From Planctomycetota bacterium (GTDB taxonomy: Bacteria > Planctomycetota > UBA1135 > JACQFD01): DNA of 64,000 nt. A program made the translations under genes and the position numbers. The notes beneath the pieces are model-generated. The model did no database searches, had not been told where the DNA came from, and saw nothing but the letters and a program-made list of their open reading frames with translations. Numbering within the stretch: position 1 is the first letter of the stretch; every line of letters begins with the position of its first letter. This document shows positions 28,859-38,141 of this stretch, one piece after another. The stretch is taken from positions 62,001 through 126,000 of the forward strand of contig JACQFD010000006.1 in NCBI GenBank assembly GCA_016200225.1, given 5' to 3'.

Positions 28859-31800
28859 ATGACTCAAAAATCGACGCGAACGTTACCATCCAGCATGTTC
28901 ACAAAAAGCGGCGGCGCATCGGCGGGAAAGCTGGCGTTGCCCGTCTCGCGTGCGGCGATGGCGGCGATGTGTAGCGTTTTTACAAGTATTGCAATCACGG
29001 GCTGCGACAACGGCGGATCCTCGACATCCAATGCAACCGTAAGCAACACGGAAGCAGCCGCAACGGTCGTGGGCGGCGTTCCCGCGACGTCCTCGTTCAT
29101 GCAGAATTTTTCTGTATTGAATGGTTTTGGCGTGCCATTGCTGCCGCACCGCATCGCAGTTCCCGATTCGAGCGGCAACGCGACGCCGCAGGTCGTGGAG
29201 ATTCGATCGTTAAAAACACTGGTTGATAATAAACCGTCGGCGACAAACCCAATTCTCCCCGTCGCCACATGGCCGGCCACCGCAATTCTGCCGAGCCAGG
29301 CTCCGGGAAATCACTTTTTATTAATGAAATTCGGCGCGAAGTTCAAACCCGCCGAAAAGAGCATTCTCGACCCGCTGTCGCCGACCGGACTCACCGGCGC
29401 GCTGACCGTGACCGCGCAGGATCCCGTGACGGGCGTTCAGACGCTCATTCCGGGGCGAATGTTTGTAAACGGCCGCACGACGCGAAATGGCAAGATCGAA
29501 ACGTGGGTCAAGAAGGGATTTAAAGTAAATACCGACCTCGAAAAAAAAACGAAACTCGTGCCGCTGCCCGGATTTCAAATTCCGGTGGCGTTGCAGGACA
29601 AGATTCGCAAGGGCTTCCCCGGCATAAAAGATGTAGCATTCGGAGTTGATAATTCATTCTCCGGGTCGAAGGATTTGATGGGGCCCGGATCTGTAGTGTT
29701 CATTCCCGACGCCGACGACGATTTGTCGACGTTCGAAACCTTTCCGGCGAATAAGAACATTCGCGTTTCCGTGGGCGAGGGCGTTCGCTCGACGGGCGGC
29801 GCGTACTGGCCGTCGGAAGCGGTCGCCGTTTCCGTCGTGGGTCAGGATTTGTTAACTCCTGAAATCTTAGTCAATCCGGGATCCTTCACTCCCGTCATCG
29901 ATCCTGCACTCGCATCGAGCCAGGTTCCCGTCGACAAGAAAGTTGCAATTTCATTTACGGAGCCCGTGCAGCCGTGGTCCGTCGGACCGCTGCCGTCCGT
30001 GTTGCCTCCGCCGGTCGCGGGCGGCGTCACGCTCGCGTTCACCATTGGACAAAAGACGGTGAGCATTCCGTTCAGCGTGCTGCCCGAGAGCGCCTACAAC
30101 TTTACAAAAATGGTGCTCACGCCGGCGTTCCAATTCCCGGGTTCGTACCTTGAGAACGGCCCGAACGGACTCGCGAGTTCGAACGACGTCGTATTTACAA
30201 TTAATATCGGAATCACGACAATTGGATCGATCCACGATCTCGGCACCGCGACCAATACCATTCCGCGCGCGTCATCGTTTACAACCGGCCTCGGCGTTGG
30301 AATTGTAAACGCGCCCGTCGCTCCCGAGGCGATTTACCTCGGATTCGGCGGCCAGAAGCCGGGCATCGGCGTCCTCGACATCGACGGTTTCGGTCAGGGG
30401 ACCGGGACGCCGATTCAGGACAATCCGCAGACGCTCGCGATCGAACCCAATACAACCAATTTTCCGAACAACCCGGATTTGTTAATTGGCAGCGCGCCGC
30501 CGCTCGCGGTCGACAATACATCGCTCGCGGGAGGCTCGCTTGGACCGCTCACGCTTACGCGCGACACGTCGACGGTGAATTTTATCTTTGCGCAACCGCC
30601 AATCCTTGGCGGCGTACGCGATATGGCGATCGGCGGCCCGCTCGACCAAGTATTCAATAACGGCGTGTGCACTTCGGGCGGCGGAAATTATTGTGCTAAA
30701 GATATTTTCCACGCCACGAGCGGCAATCCTATCAATCTTTCGCCCGCGCCGAATCCGCCGCGACTCGTGTTCCCTCCGCTCTGTCTCGCGCCGCTCATCG
30801 GCTCGGAAGAGCCCCACAGCGGCAGCAATTTGAAGTCGGGCAACTTCCTCGGCGATCCAAAGAATGGCATTCCGCCGCAGGGATTGTTCGGAGATGGAAT
30901 CACGTATGGCGCGGGCCCCTCGCCGCCACCGGTTCAGCTTCCCGTGACCTGCGGCGCCTATTCGATGCGCCAGCAGATCGGCCATTTCTTATATGTGATC
31001 GATCCGGTGGTTCGCCGAATTGTAGTTTTAAATTCGAACCGCATGACGTTGATCGCGTCGATTCCGCAGCCGGATCCGGTCGATCTCGCGATGGCGCCGG
31101 ATCTAAAGATTCTCGCAGTGAGCAATTTCTCGACGAATCAGGTTCAATTTATCAATACGGATCCGCTGTCGACGGACTTCCACAAAGTCGTGCAAACGAC
31201 GAACGTCGGCCTCGGGCCGCTCGGTATTTGTTATGAACCGGACGGCGAGGACGTTTTTGTAGCGAACAGTCTTTCGAATACGTTATCTGTATTGAACGGC
31301 CAGAACCGCAAAGTGCGCAAGACGGTGTCGAATCAATTAAATCAGCCGTTCCAAGTCGCGTGCACGCCGCGCCAGTTGAACTTCGGATTCAATACCGGCG
31401 TTTATTTTGGATATGTATTGAACAAGAACGGCACGGTCGCGACATACGAGTCCGGTCCGTCGGGCACGCAGGGCATCGGCTTCGACGACCTCGTCGGCGT
31501 TGTAACAGATACGTTCAGCACGCCGACGGCGATGCAAACGGACATCCGCAACCTGCAGTCGGCGGTCTGGATTCTCCACCGCAACTCCGTCGGCCAGCCT
31601 GTTGCATCCAATCTCGCGCTCGCGGAGTCGCCGACGGGACCGCTGCCATTTGTTAACTTCTTCTTCTTCCCGGTTCCGTCGTTCCGCAACCGCACGTGGA
31701 AAGTTGTACAAACGGTCGCGCCCGATCAGATTTCCGGATTCGCGCCGCGCGACGTGGCGTTCGACGATACAAATAATATCGGTGGCGGCGCCATCGGATT

Positions 31801-32029
31801 GTTAATATCCGAAACCGGCGCGGCGGGACCGGTCGTGCAACACAGCTCGAAGAGCCAGGTACGCCCGATTCCGGGCGGCTTCACCAACGTTTCGACGCCG
31901 AAATCGATGTTCCTCGCGAACTTCGACACCGGCAAGATCGACGTCATCAGCCTTTCGACGCTACAGAAGATCATTAATCCGATCGACGCTCCCGGCATCA
32001 GCGCGATGTGCTCGTACTGGCGCGAATAA
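28859..32029 (+). CDS. Large exported lipoprotein with YVTN-like propeller (copy 1)
   Basis: A 1,056-residue surface protein. The N-terminus has a hydrophobic stretch ending in AITGC, a plausible lipobox with Cys at 49, followed by a Ser/Thr/Asn-rich linker. From residue 83 to the end it aligns without gaps to the protein at 34.9-38.0 kb. Visible parts include Ig-like beta segments in the first 500 residues and a seven-blade YVTN-type propeller region at about 715-870 (PDGEDVFVANSLSNTLSVLN). Function is unknown; a cell-surface structural or binding role is inferred from export and fold. The start is the first ATG in frame. Its end is followed by a strong hairpin terminator. Confidence 0.78.
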   Translation: MTQKSTRTLPSSMFTKSGGASAGKLALPVSRAAMAAMCSVFTSIAITGCDNGGSSTSNATVSNTEAAATVVGGVPATSSFMQNFSVLNGFGVPLLPHRIAVPDSSGNATPQVVEIRSLKTLVDNKPSATNPILPVATWPATAILPSQAPGNHFLLMKFGAKFKPAEKSILDPLSPTGLTGALTVTAQDPVTGVQTLIPGRMFVNGRTTRNGKIETWVKKGFKVNTDLEKKTKLVPLPGFQIPVALQDKIRKGFPGIKDVAFGVDNSFSGSKDLMGPGSVVFIPDADDDLSTFETFPANKNIRVSVGEGVRSTGGAYWPSEAVAVSVVGQDLLTPEILVNPGSFTPVIDPALASSQVPVDKKVAISFTEPVQPWSVGPLPSVLPPPVAGGVTLAFTIGQKTVSIPFSVLPESAYNFTKMVLTPAFQFPGSYLENGPNGLASSNDVVFTINIGITTIGSIHDLGTATNTIPRASSFTTGLGVGIVNAPVAPEAIYLGFGGQKPGIGVLDIDGFGQGTGTPIQDNPQTLAIEPNTTNFPNNPDLLIGSAPPLAVDNTSLAGGSLGPLTLTRDTSTVNFIFAQPPILGGVRDMAIGGPLDQVFNNGVCTSGGGNYCAKDIFHATSGNPINLSPAPNPPRLVFPPLCLAPLIGSEEPHSGSNLKSGNFLGDPKNGIPPQGLFGDGITYGAGPSPPPVQLPVTCGAYSMRQQIGHFLYVIDPVVRRIVVLNSNRMTLIASIPQPDPVDLAMAPDLKILAVSNFSTNQVQFINTDPLSTDFHKVVQTTNVGLGPLGICYEPDGEDVFVANSLSNTLSVLNGQNRKVRKTVSNQLNQPFQVACTPRQLNFGFNTGVYFGYVLNKNGTVATYESGPSGTQGIGFDDLVGVVTDTFSTPTAMQTDIRNLQSAVWILHRNSVGQPVASNLALAESPTGPLPFVNFFFFPVPSFRNRTWKVVQTVAPDQISGFAPRDVAFDDTNNIGGGAIGLLISETGAAGPVVQHSSKSQVRPIPGGFTNVSTPKSMFLANFDTGKIDVISLSTLQKIINPIDAPGISAMCSYWRE
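29105..32029 (+). repeat. Tandem gene duplication, copy 1
   Basis: 2,925 bases encoding 974 residues that match 35110-38034 codon for codon, without insertion or deletion. By eye the proteins differ at about 50 positions (roughly 95 percent identity) and the DNA differs more, mostly at third positions. Confidence 0.92.
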
Positions 32030-32057
32030 TTAATCGTTCGAATCGTTTTTAGTGAAG

Positions 32058-32103
32058 AAACAGGCGGCGCAGGCCGCCTGTTTCATTTTTGGGCCGCCTG
32101 TTT
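32058..32103 (+). terminator. Terminator hairpin with a repeated 3' arm
   Basis: AAACAGGCGGC (32058-32068) pairs with GCCGCCTGTTT (32073-32083) around a GCAG loop, followed by CATTTTT. The 3' arm and T-rich tail then recur: GCCGCCTGTTT at 32093-32103, followed by CATTTT. Either arm can pair with the single 5' arm. Confidence 0.8.
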
Positions 32104-32176
32104 CATTTTGGGCATCCGACGGTCCATTTAATAAAAGCTGAATAGGATTGCGTTCGGGCGGCATATCCATATCGCA

Positions 32177-34705
32177 ATGGACACACAGCGGCCTCCCCTC
32201 GACGACGACGATTTGAAACTTCAAGTCGCCTGGGTTCGCCGGCTTGCTTTCAATTTGCTCCGCGACGCGCATGTCGCGGACGACGTGGCTCAGGACACGA
32301 TGGCGGCGGCGCTCGAACACGATTTGGATCTCGACGCTTCGCCGCGCGGCTGGCTCGCAACTGTAACAAGGAATTTCGTCCGCCAAACATTAAGAATCCG
32401 CGCACGGCGAACCGCGCGCGAGCAGGCCGCGGCCAGATCGCAACAACTTCCTTCCGCGAGCGATGCGCTCGAACGCGCCGAATCCTTTCGCAACGCGGTT
32501 AACGCCGTGCTGAGTCTGGAGGAGCCGCTCCGTTCGACCGTATTATTAAGATTTTTCGAACAATTGCCGCCGCGGGAAATCGCGCGCAGGCAGGGCGTTC
32601 CGGTCGCAACCGTCCATACGCGGCTCGCGCGCGCATTCGATAAATTAAGAATACTGCTCGCTCACGATGAAAACGGAGCGCGCCGGCAATGGCCGCTCGC
32701 GCTTTTACCAATATTAAAAGCTCCTTTCGGAGGAGCCGGAGTTCTCGAGGGGCCGTCCCTGTTTCTGACACTCATGAAAGCAAAAACCGCCATTGCATGG
32801 ACTCTTGGCGCCGCGATTCTTGCGGCGATTCTTATATTTATCTATCAATTCACGAACGGGCCGCGGCGGGATGCCAATCCGGAGGGCGCCCTGGCGGCGC
32901 GAGGCGCCGTGGACGAATCTGTAGCGTCCGCGGCCGCGGCGCCGGGCGGACGATCGCAAGCGCCCGCGGAGGTTCGCGGCGGCGACGGAACGGCGAGCCG
33001 CGCGGATTCGTCGCCCGCCAAGGGCGCGCCGCAAAGTCTACAAATGCGCACAGTCCGCGGGCGCGTGATCGATTGCGATTCGCAGGCCGTTTCCGGAATC
33101 GCCGTCGAGATTCACTCCAATTCTCCGTCCGCGCTCGAAGCCGTGACGGATCCGGATGGAATCTTCGAATTCAAAGGATTTATACAGAACGGCGAAGTTC
33201 TTACAAAAAGCGATCGTTATACAAACGTTTTCACCGGCTCGATTCCCGGCCCGGGAGCGGACGTTCAGCCCGTTCTGATCGTCGCGCCGAAAATTACTTA
33301 TGCGGGAAACGTCGTGGACGGGAGAGGCAATCCCGTCGAGGCGGCGGAAGTGCGCTTCGCGCTCCCGGCGGACTTTCGCGGGCGTTTCAAGAGCATCCTC
33401 GATTTTTCCGTGCCGCGCGCATGGGCCGTCCGGACCGATCGCGACGGCAAATTTGAATTTACAGATGTCCCGGAAGTGCGCGGTTCGAAATTTATTATTC
33501 ATCATTCGCGGTTCGCGCCGTTCGACGAGCCGGCGCCGCAGGCTTCGAGCTGGAATATTATACTAAAATTGACCGGGCTCGAAAACGCCGCCGAATTCCT
33601 ATTTGGACGCGTGATCGACCTCCAGGGCCTGTCCGTCGGAAAAGCGCGCGTGTCCGACGGCCAGAATGCTTATAAAACGGATGTCGACGGCTATTTTACC
33701 ATTCCGGGCGGCGGCCGCCGAGCGGTCGCGCTCACGGCGGCGGCGCGGGGACTGCTGCCCGCGACGGCCGAAATACAATATTCGGAAAAATCGGGGTGGC
33801 CGGATCATACCATTCTTCGGCTCGGCGGACCGGCGCTGTCGATCGCGGGCCGCGTTTCCGCCCCGGACGGCGGGCCGGCGGCGCGCGCGAAAGTATGGAT
33901 CGACAACGCGCAGTACTTCGGCGAGGACTCGGATAATTTTAATGTTCTGGAGGGATTTCTCTCCGACTCCGGATCGTGGGGCTATATCGTCGACACGGAC
34001 GCCCGCGGTTTCTTTGAAATTAAAGGATTGCTCGATAAGAAATATACATTAAAAGCGCTCGATCCGGCGACGTTGTTCGTCGCGGAATCGGAACCGATCG
34101 CGGCGGGCGACCGCGACGCGCTCATACAATTGCAAAAATTGCCGGTCCACGCGCGCATCGCCGGCGTCGTCGTCAACCATGCGGGCGCGCCGATCGCGGG
34201 TGTGCGCGTCGGCGTGACGCGCACGACTTTTATGATGCATCCCACGCCGGATTATGTATTTTCTCACGACGAACCGCGGCCGACGGATTCGCTGACCGAC
34301 GCCGCCGGGAAATTCGAACTCATCAATGTGCCGAAGGAAGGAGTATATTTAACATTCCACGCGGATCATATACTTTCATCCCAATCCGAGGTTCCAAGCG
34401 CGGATCCGGAGAACATGAAGATCGTCGTCGCGCAGCGCTGTCACATGAAAATCGAACTCGCGGGCGACGCCGATGCCGCCGACGGATTCCAACTTCTGGA
34501 CGCGGCGGGAAAAGTATTGAAAATTACTGTTATCGAAGGCAATTCTTCCTCGAGTTCGTCGATGGGAAGTCTGGTTCGGGGAATGTCAAGTCTCGTCGCC
34601 GTCCCCGACACCGCCGCGACATTGGTAATCATCAAAAAACAAAATGAAGTGCGGCGCGTACCCGTCGAATTGAAACCTGGAGAACCGAGAGTGATTCGCC
34701 CGTGA
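32177..34705 (+). CDS. ECF sigma factor fused to membrane anchor and extracytoplasmic domains
   Basis: An 842-residue fusion. Residues about 15-80 are sigma region 2 (RRLAFNLLRDAHVADDVAQD) and about 108-165 are region 4 (ETAHTRLARAF-like VPVATVHTRLARAFDKLR). A transmembrane segment follows at about 205-226 (IAWTLGAAILAAILIFIYQF), then an Ala/Gly-rich linker. At least five carboxypeptidase-regulatory/Ig-like repeats lie outside the membrane, with phrases such as VRGRVIDCDSQAVSGI, TDRDGKFEFTDVPE and TDAAGKFELINVP. The topology puts the promoter-reading part in the cytoplasm and a sensor-like part outside, so signal and output could sit in one chain. No anti-sigma factor gene is adjacent. It lies between the two duplicated surface-protein genes. 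Confidence 0.85.
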   Translation: MDTQRPPLDDDDLKLQVAWVRRLAFNLLRDAHVADDVAQDTMAAALEHDLDLDASPRGWLATVTRNFVRQTLRIRARRTAREQAAARSQQLPSASDALERAESFRNAVNAVLSLEEPLRSTVLLRFFEQLPPREIARRQGVPVATVHTRLARAFDKLRILLAHDENGARRQWPLALLPILKAPFGGAGVLEGPSLFLTLMKAKTAIAWTLGAAILAAILIFIYQFTNGPRRDANPEGALAARGAVDESVASAAAAPGGRSQAPAEVRGGDGTASRADSSPAKGAPQSLQMRTVRGRVIDCDSQAVSGIAVEIHSNSPSALEAVTDPDGIFEFKGFIQNGEVLTKSDRYTNVFTGSIPGPGADVQPVLIVAPKITYAGNVVDGRGNPVEAAEVRFALPADFRGRFKSILDFSVPRAWAVRTDRDGKFEFTDVPEVRGSKFIIHHSRFAPFDEPAPQASSWNIILKLTGLENAAEFLFGRVIDLQGLSVGKARVSDGQNAYKTDVDGYFTIPGGGRRAVALTAAARGLLPATAEIQYSEKSGWPDHTILRLGGPALSIAGRVSAPDGGPAARAKVWIDNAQYFGEDSDNFNVLEGFLSDSGSWGYIVDTDARGFFEIKGLLDKKYTLKALDPATLFVAESEPIAAGDRDALIQLQKLPVHARIAGVVVNHAGAPIAGVRVGVTRTTFMMHPTPDYVFSHDEPRPTDSLTDAAGKFELINVPKEGVYLTFHADHILSSQSEVPSADPENMKIVVAQRCHMKIELAGDADAADGFQLLDAAGKVLKITVIEGNSSSSSSMGSLVRGMSSLVAVPDTAATLVIIKKQNEVRRVPVELKPGEPRVIRP

Positions 34706-34929
34706 AAGAGTGTGCGCAAGTGCGCAAAACCCGGCGCGCATTAGCACGGAAGGCGCGCCGCACGTTGAAAGCCGAAGGAGTTCTCATTCAGAGCTTTAGG
34801 AAAACACGCACTTGTAGTCGTGGCACGGGCGTTGCCCATAAGCAGCGCGTTCGTACGGCGTATTCCTGCGGCGTAATCCAATGTGTCGCATCCCCGATGG
34901 AATGGTTGGGGACCAATGCATTCTTAACA

Positions 34930-37900
34930 ATGATGAAACTACAATACACTTCGACGCGGTTTTCTCTTTCGCGGTTGGCGCCCCTTTCCTCGTGGCCTCT
35001 TTCCTCGTGGATCGTCCCATTTTTTGTGATTCCGACGGCCGCGGTCATCGGAGCCGTCGCCGCGAGCGGCGTCGTTGGCGGGATAACACCGACTTCGCCG
35101 CTGACGACCAACTTTTCAATTCTGAACGGATTCGGCGTGCCGTTGCTTCCATACCGCATCGCGGTTCCCGACTCGAGCGGCAATGCGACGCCGCAGGTTG
35201 TGGAAATTCGATCCTTAAAAACATTGGTCGATAACAAACCCTCGCCGACGAATCCGGTGCTCCCGGTCGCCACGTGGCCGACGAATGCAATTCTCCCGAG
35301 CCAAGCGCCGGGAAATCACTTTTTATTAATAAGGTTCGGTTCAAAATTCATTCCCGCTGAAAAATCCATTCTCGATCCGTTGTCGCCCACGGGGCTCACC
35401 GGCGCGCTCACGGTGACGGCGCAGGACCCCATCACCGGAGTTCAGACGCTCGTGCCCGGACGAATGTTTGTAAACGGCCGGACGACGCGCAACGGCAAAA
35501 TCGAAACGTGGGTCAAGAAGGGATTTAAAGTTAATACCGACCTCGAAAAGAAAACAAAACTCGTGCCCCAGCCCGGACTTCAAATCCCGGTGGCGTTGCA
35601 GGACAAGATTCGCAAGGGCTTCCCCGGTATTAAAGATGTAGCATTCGGAATTGATAATACATTCTCCGGTTCGAAGGATTTGATGGGAGCGGGATCCGTA
35701 GTATTCATTCCGGACGCGGACGACGATCTCTCGACATTCGAAACATTCCCGGCGAATAAGAATATTCGCGTTTCCGTCGGGGAGGGCGTCCGTTCGACAG
35801 GCGGCGCGTACTGGCCGAGCGAGGCGGTCGCCGTTTCCACGGTCGGCCAGGATTCCTTAACTCCCGAAGTCTTGGTAAATCCGGGATCCTTCACTCCCGT
35901 GATCGACCCGCCGCTCTCCTCCGGCCAGGTTCCGGTGGATAAGAAAATCTCCATTTCGTTTACCGAACCCGTCCAGCCGTGGTCCGTCGGACCGCTGCCG
36001 TCGGTGTTGCCTCCGCCGGTCGCGGGCGGCGTCACGCTCGCGTTTACCATTGGACAAAAGACGGTGAGCATTCCATTCAGCGTGCTGCCCGAGAGCGCCT
36101 ACAACTTTACAAAAATGGTGCTCACGCCGGCGTTCCAATTCCCAGGCTCGTATCTTGAAAATGGCCCGAACGGACTCGCGAGTTCGAACGACGTCGTATT
36201 TACAATTAATATCGGAATCACGACGATCGGATCGATCCATGATTTGGGAACTTCCACGAACACGATTCCGCGCGCTTCATCGTTTACAACCGGCCTCGGC
36301 GTCGGAATTGTAAACGCGCCCGTCGCGCCCGAGGCGATTTACCTTGGATTCGGCGGCCAGAAGCCGGGCATCGGCGTGCTGGACCTCGACGGTTTCGGGC
36401 AGGGGACCGGGACGCCGATTCAGGACAATCCGCAGACGCTCGCGATCGAACCCAATACTACGAATTTTATAAATAATCCGGATTTATTAATTGGCAGCGC
36501 GCCGCCGCTCGCGGTCGATAACACGTCGCTGGCGGGTGGATCCCTCGGTCCGCTTACGCTGACGCGCGACTCGTCGACGGTTAATTTTATCTTTGCGCAG
36601 CCGCCCATTCTTGGCGGCGTACGCGACATGGCGATCGGCGGCCCTCTCGACCAAGTATTCAATAACGGCGTGTGCACCTCGGGCGGAGGCAACTATTGCG
36701 CAAAAGATATATTTCACGCCACGAGCGGCAATCCCATCAATCTGTCGCCGGCGCCGAATCCGCCGCGCCTCGTTTTTCCGCCACTCTGTCTCGCGCCGCT
36801 GATCGGCGCGGAGGAGCCGCACAGTGGCAGCAACTTGAAGGCGGGCAATTTCCTCGGCGATCCAAAGAACGGCATTCCACCGCAGGGATTGTTGGGAGAC
36901 GCCGTTACTTATGGAGCGGGCCCGTCGCCGCCACCGGTTCAGCTTCCCGTGACCTGCGGCGCCTACACGATGCGCCAGCAGATCGGCCATTTCTTATATG
37001 TGATCGATCCGGTGGTTCGCCGAATTGTAGTATTAAATTCGAACCGCATGACCATGATCGCGTCGATTCCGCAGCCCGATCCGGTGGATCTGGCGATGGC
37101 GCCGGATCTAAAGATTCTCGCCGTGAGCAATTTCTCGACGAATCAGGTTCAATTTATCAATACCGATCCGCTGTCGACCGATTTTCACAAGGTTGTTCAA
37201 ACAACGAATGTCGGCCTCGGCCCGCTCGGTATTTGTTATCAACCGGACGGCGAGGACATTTTTGTAGCGAACAGTCTTTCGAATACGCTCTCGGTTTTGA
37301 ACGGTCAAAGCCGCAAAGTGCGCAAGACGGTGTCGAATCAGTTAAATCAACCGTTCCAGGTCGCGTGCACGCCGCGCCAGCGAAACTTTGGATTCAACAC
37401 GGGCGTTTACTTCGGATATGTATTGAACAAGAACGGCACGGTCGCGACGTACGAGTCCGGTCCGTCGGGCACGCAAGGCATCGGCTTCGACGACCTCGTC
37501 GGCGTTGTAACAGATACCTTCAGCACGCCGACGGCGATGCAGACGGACATCCGCAACTTGCAGTCGGCCGTCTGGATTCTTCACCGCAATTCGGTCGGCC
37601 AGCCCGCCGCGTCGAATCTCGCGCTTGCGGAGTCGCCGACCGGACCGCTGCCATTTGTTAACTTCTTCTTCTTCCCGGTTCCGTCGTTCCGCAACCGCAC
37701 GTGGAAAGTCGTGCAGACGATTTCGCCGGATCAGATTTCCGGATTCGCTCCGCGCGACATGGCGTTCGACGATACAAATAATATCGGCGGCGGCGCGATT
37801 GGATTGTTAATATCTGAAACCGGCGCTTCGGGGCCGGTCGTGCAGCACAGTTCGAAGAGCGAAGTGCGTCCGATTCCGGGCGGCTTCACCAATGTTTCGA

Positions 37901-38034
37901 CGCCGAAGGCGATGTTCCTCGCGAACTTCGACACTGGCAAGATCGACGTCATCAGCCTTTCGACGCTACAGAAAATCGTGAATCCGATCGACGCGCCCGG
38001 CGTGAGCGCGATGTGTTCTTACTGGCGCCAGTAG
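34930..38034 (+). CDS. Large exported protein with YVTN-like propeller (copy 2)
   Basis: A paralog of the 28.9 kb lipoprotein, about 1,034 residues from the ATG at 34930. Its N-terminus is unrelated to copy 1. It has a basic start, a long hydrophobic segment (WIVPFFVIPTAAVIGAVAAS) and no lipobox Cys, so it is probably secreted or anchored differently. From NFSILNGFG onward it matches copy 1 throughout, including the propeller region (PDGEDIFVANSLSNTLSVLN). A frame upstream begins with GTG at 34702, overlapping the sigma-fusion stop (GTGA), but its 76 extra residues look non-coding. A strong terminator follows at 38.06 kb. Function unknown. Confidence 0.78.
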   Translation: MMKLQYTSTRFSLSRLAPLSSWPLSSWIVPFFVIPTAAVIGAVAASGVVGGITPTSPLTTNFSILNGFGVPLLPYRIAVPDSSGNATPQVVEIRSLKTLVDNKPSPTNPVLPVATWPTNAILPSQAPGNHFLLIRFGSKFIPAEKSILDPLSPTGLTGALTVTAQDPITGVQTLVPGRMFVNGRTTRNGKIETWVKKGFKVNTDLEKKTKLVPQPGLQIPVALQDKIRKGFPGIKDVAFGIDNTFSGSKDLMGAGSVVFIPDADDDLSTFETFPANKNIRVSVGEGVRSTGGAYWPSEAVAVSTVGQDSLTPEVLVNPGSFTPVIDPPLSSGQVPVDKKISISFTEPVQPWSVGPLPSVLPPPVAGGVTLAFTIGQKTVSIPFSVLPESAYNFTKMVLTPAFQFPGSYLENGPNGLASSNDVVFTINIGITTIGSIHDLGTSTNTIPRASSFTTGLGVGIVNAPVAPEAIYLGFGGQKPGIGVLDLDGFGQGTGTPIQDNPQTLAIEPNTTNFINNPDLLIGSAPPLAVDNTSLAGGSLGPLTLTRDSSTVNFIFAQPPILGGVRDMAIGGPLDQVFNNGVCTSGGGNYCAKDIFHATSGNPINLSPAPNPPRLVFPPLCLAPLIGAEEPHSGSNLKAGNFLGDPKNGIPPQGLLGDAVTYGAGPSPPPVQLPVTCGAYTMRQQIGHFLYVIDPVVRRIVVLNSNRMTMIASIPQPDPVDLAMAPDLKILAVSNFSTNQVQFINTDPLSTDFHKVVQTTNVGLGPLGICYQPDGEDIFVANSLSNTLSVLNGQSRKVRKTVSNQLNQPFQVACTPRQRNFGFNTGVYFGYVLNKNGTVATYESGPSGTQGIGFDDLVGVVTDTFSTPTAMQTDIRNLQSAVWILHRNSVGQPAASNLALAESPTGPLPFVNFFFFPVPSFRNRTWKVVQTISPDQISGFAPRDMAFDDTNNIGGGAIGLLISETGASGPVVQHSSKSEVRPIPGGFTNVSTPKAMFLANFDTGKIDVISLSTLQKIVNPIDAPGVSAMCSYWRQ
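35110..38034 (+). repeat. Tandem gene duplication, copy 2
   Basis: Counterpart of 29105-32029 with identical length. Similarity begins sharply a few residues before NFSILNG and runs to the last codon; upstream sequences are unrelated. Confidence 0.92.
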
Positions 38035-38060
38035 ATCGAAAGCTCTACCTGCGTTCGGTT

Positions 38061-38097
38061 GTGCCGCCCGGATCTCCGCTCGGGCGGCACGTTTATT
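38061..38097 (+). terminator. Rho-independent terminator
   Basis: A perfect 10-bp stem (GTGCCGCCCG at 38061-38070 with CGGGCGGCAC at 38081-38090), a 10-base loop and then GTTTATTT. It ends the transcript of the second large surface protein. Confidence 0.85.
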
Positions 38098-38141
38098 TGA
38101 TATCCGCACGATCGGATCCCACGGGCTGCTAAAATCGCCGC

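Noticed and set aside
34702..34929. N-terminal extension of the second large surface protein from GTG 34702
   Set aside because: The overlap with the sigma-fusion stop is tempting, but the 76 extra residues are basic and lack any export signal; the hydrophobic signal lies after the ATG at 34930.
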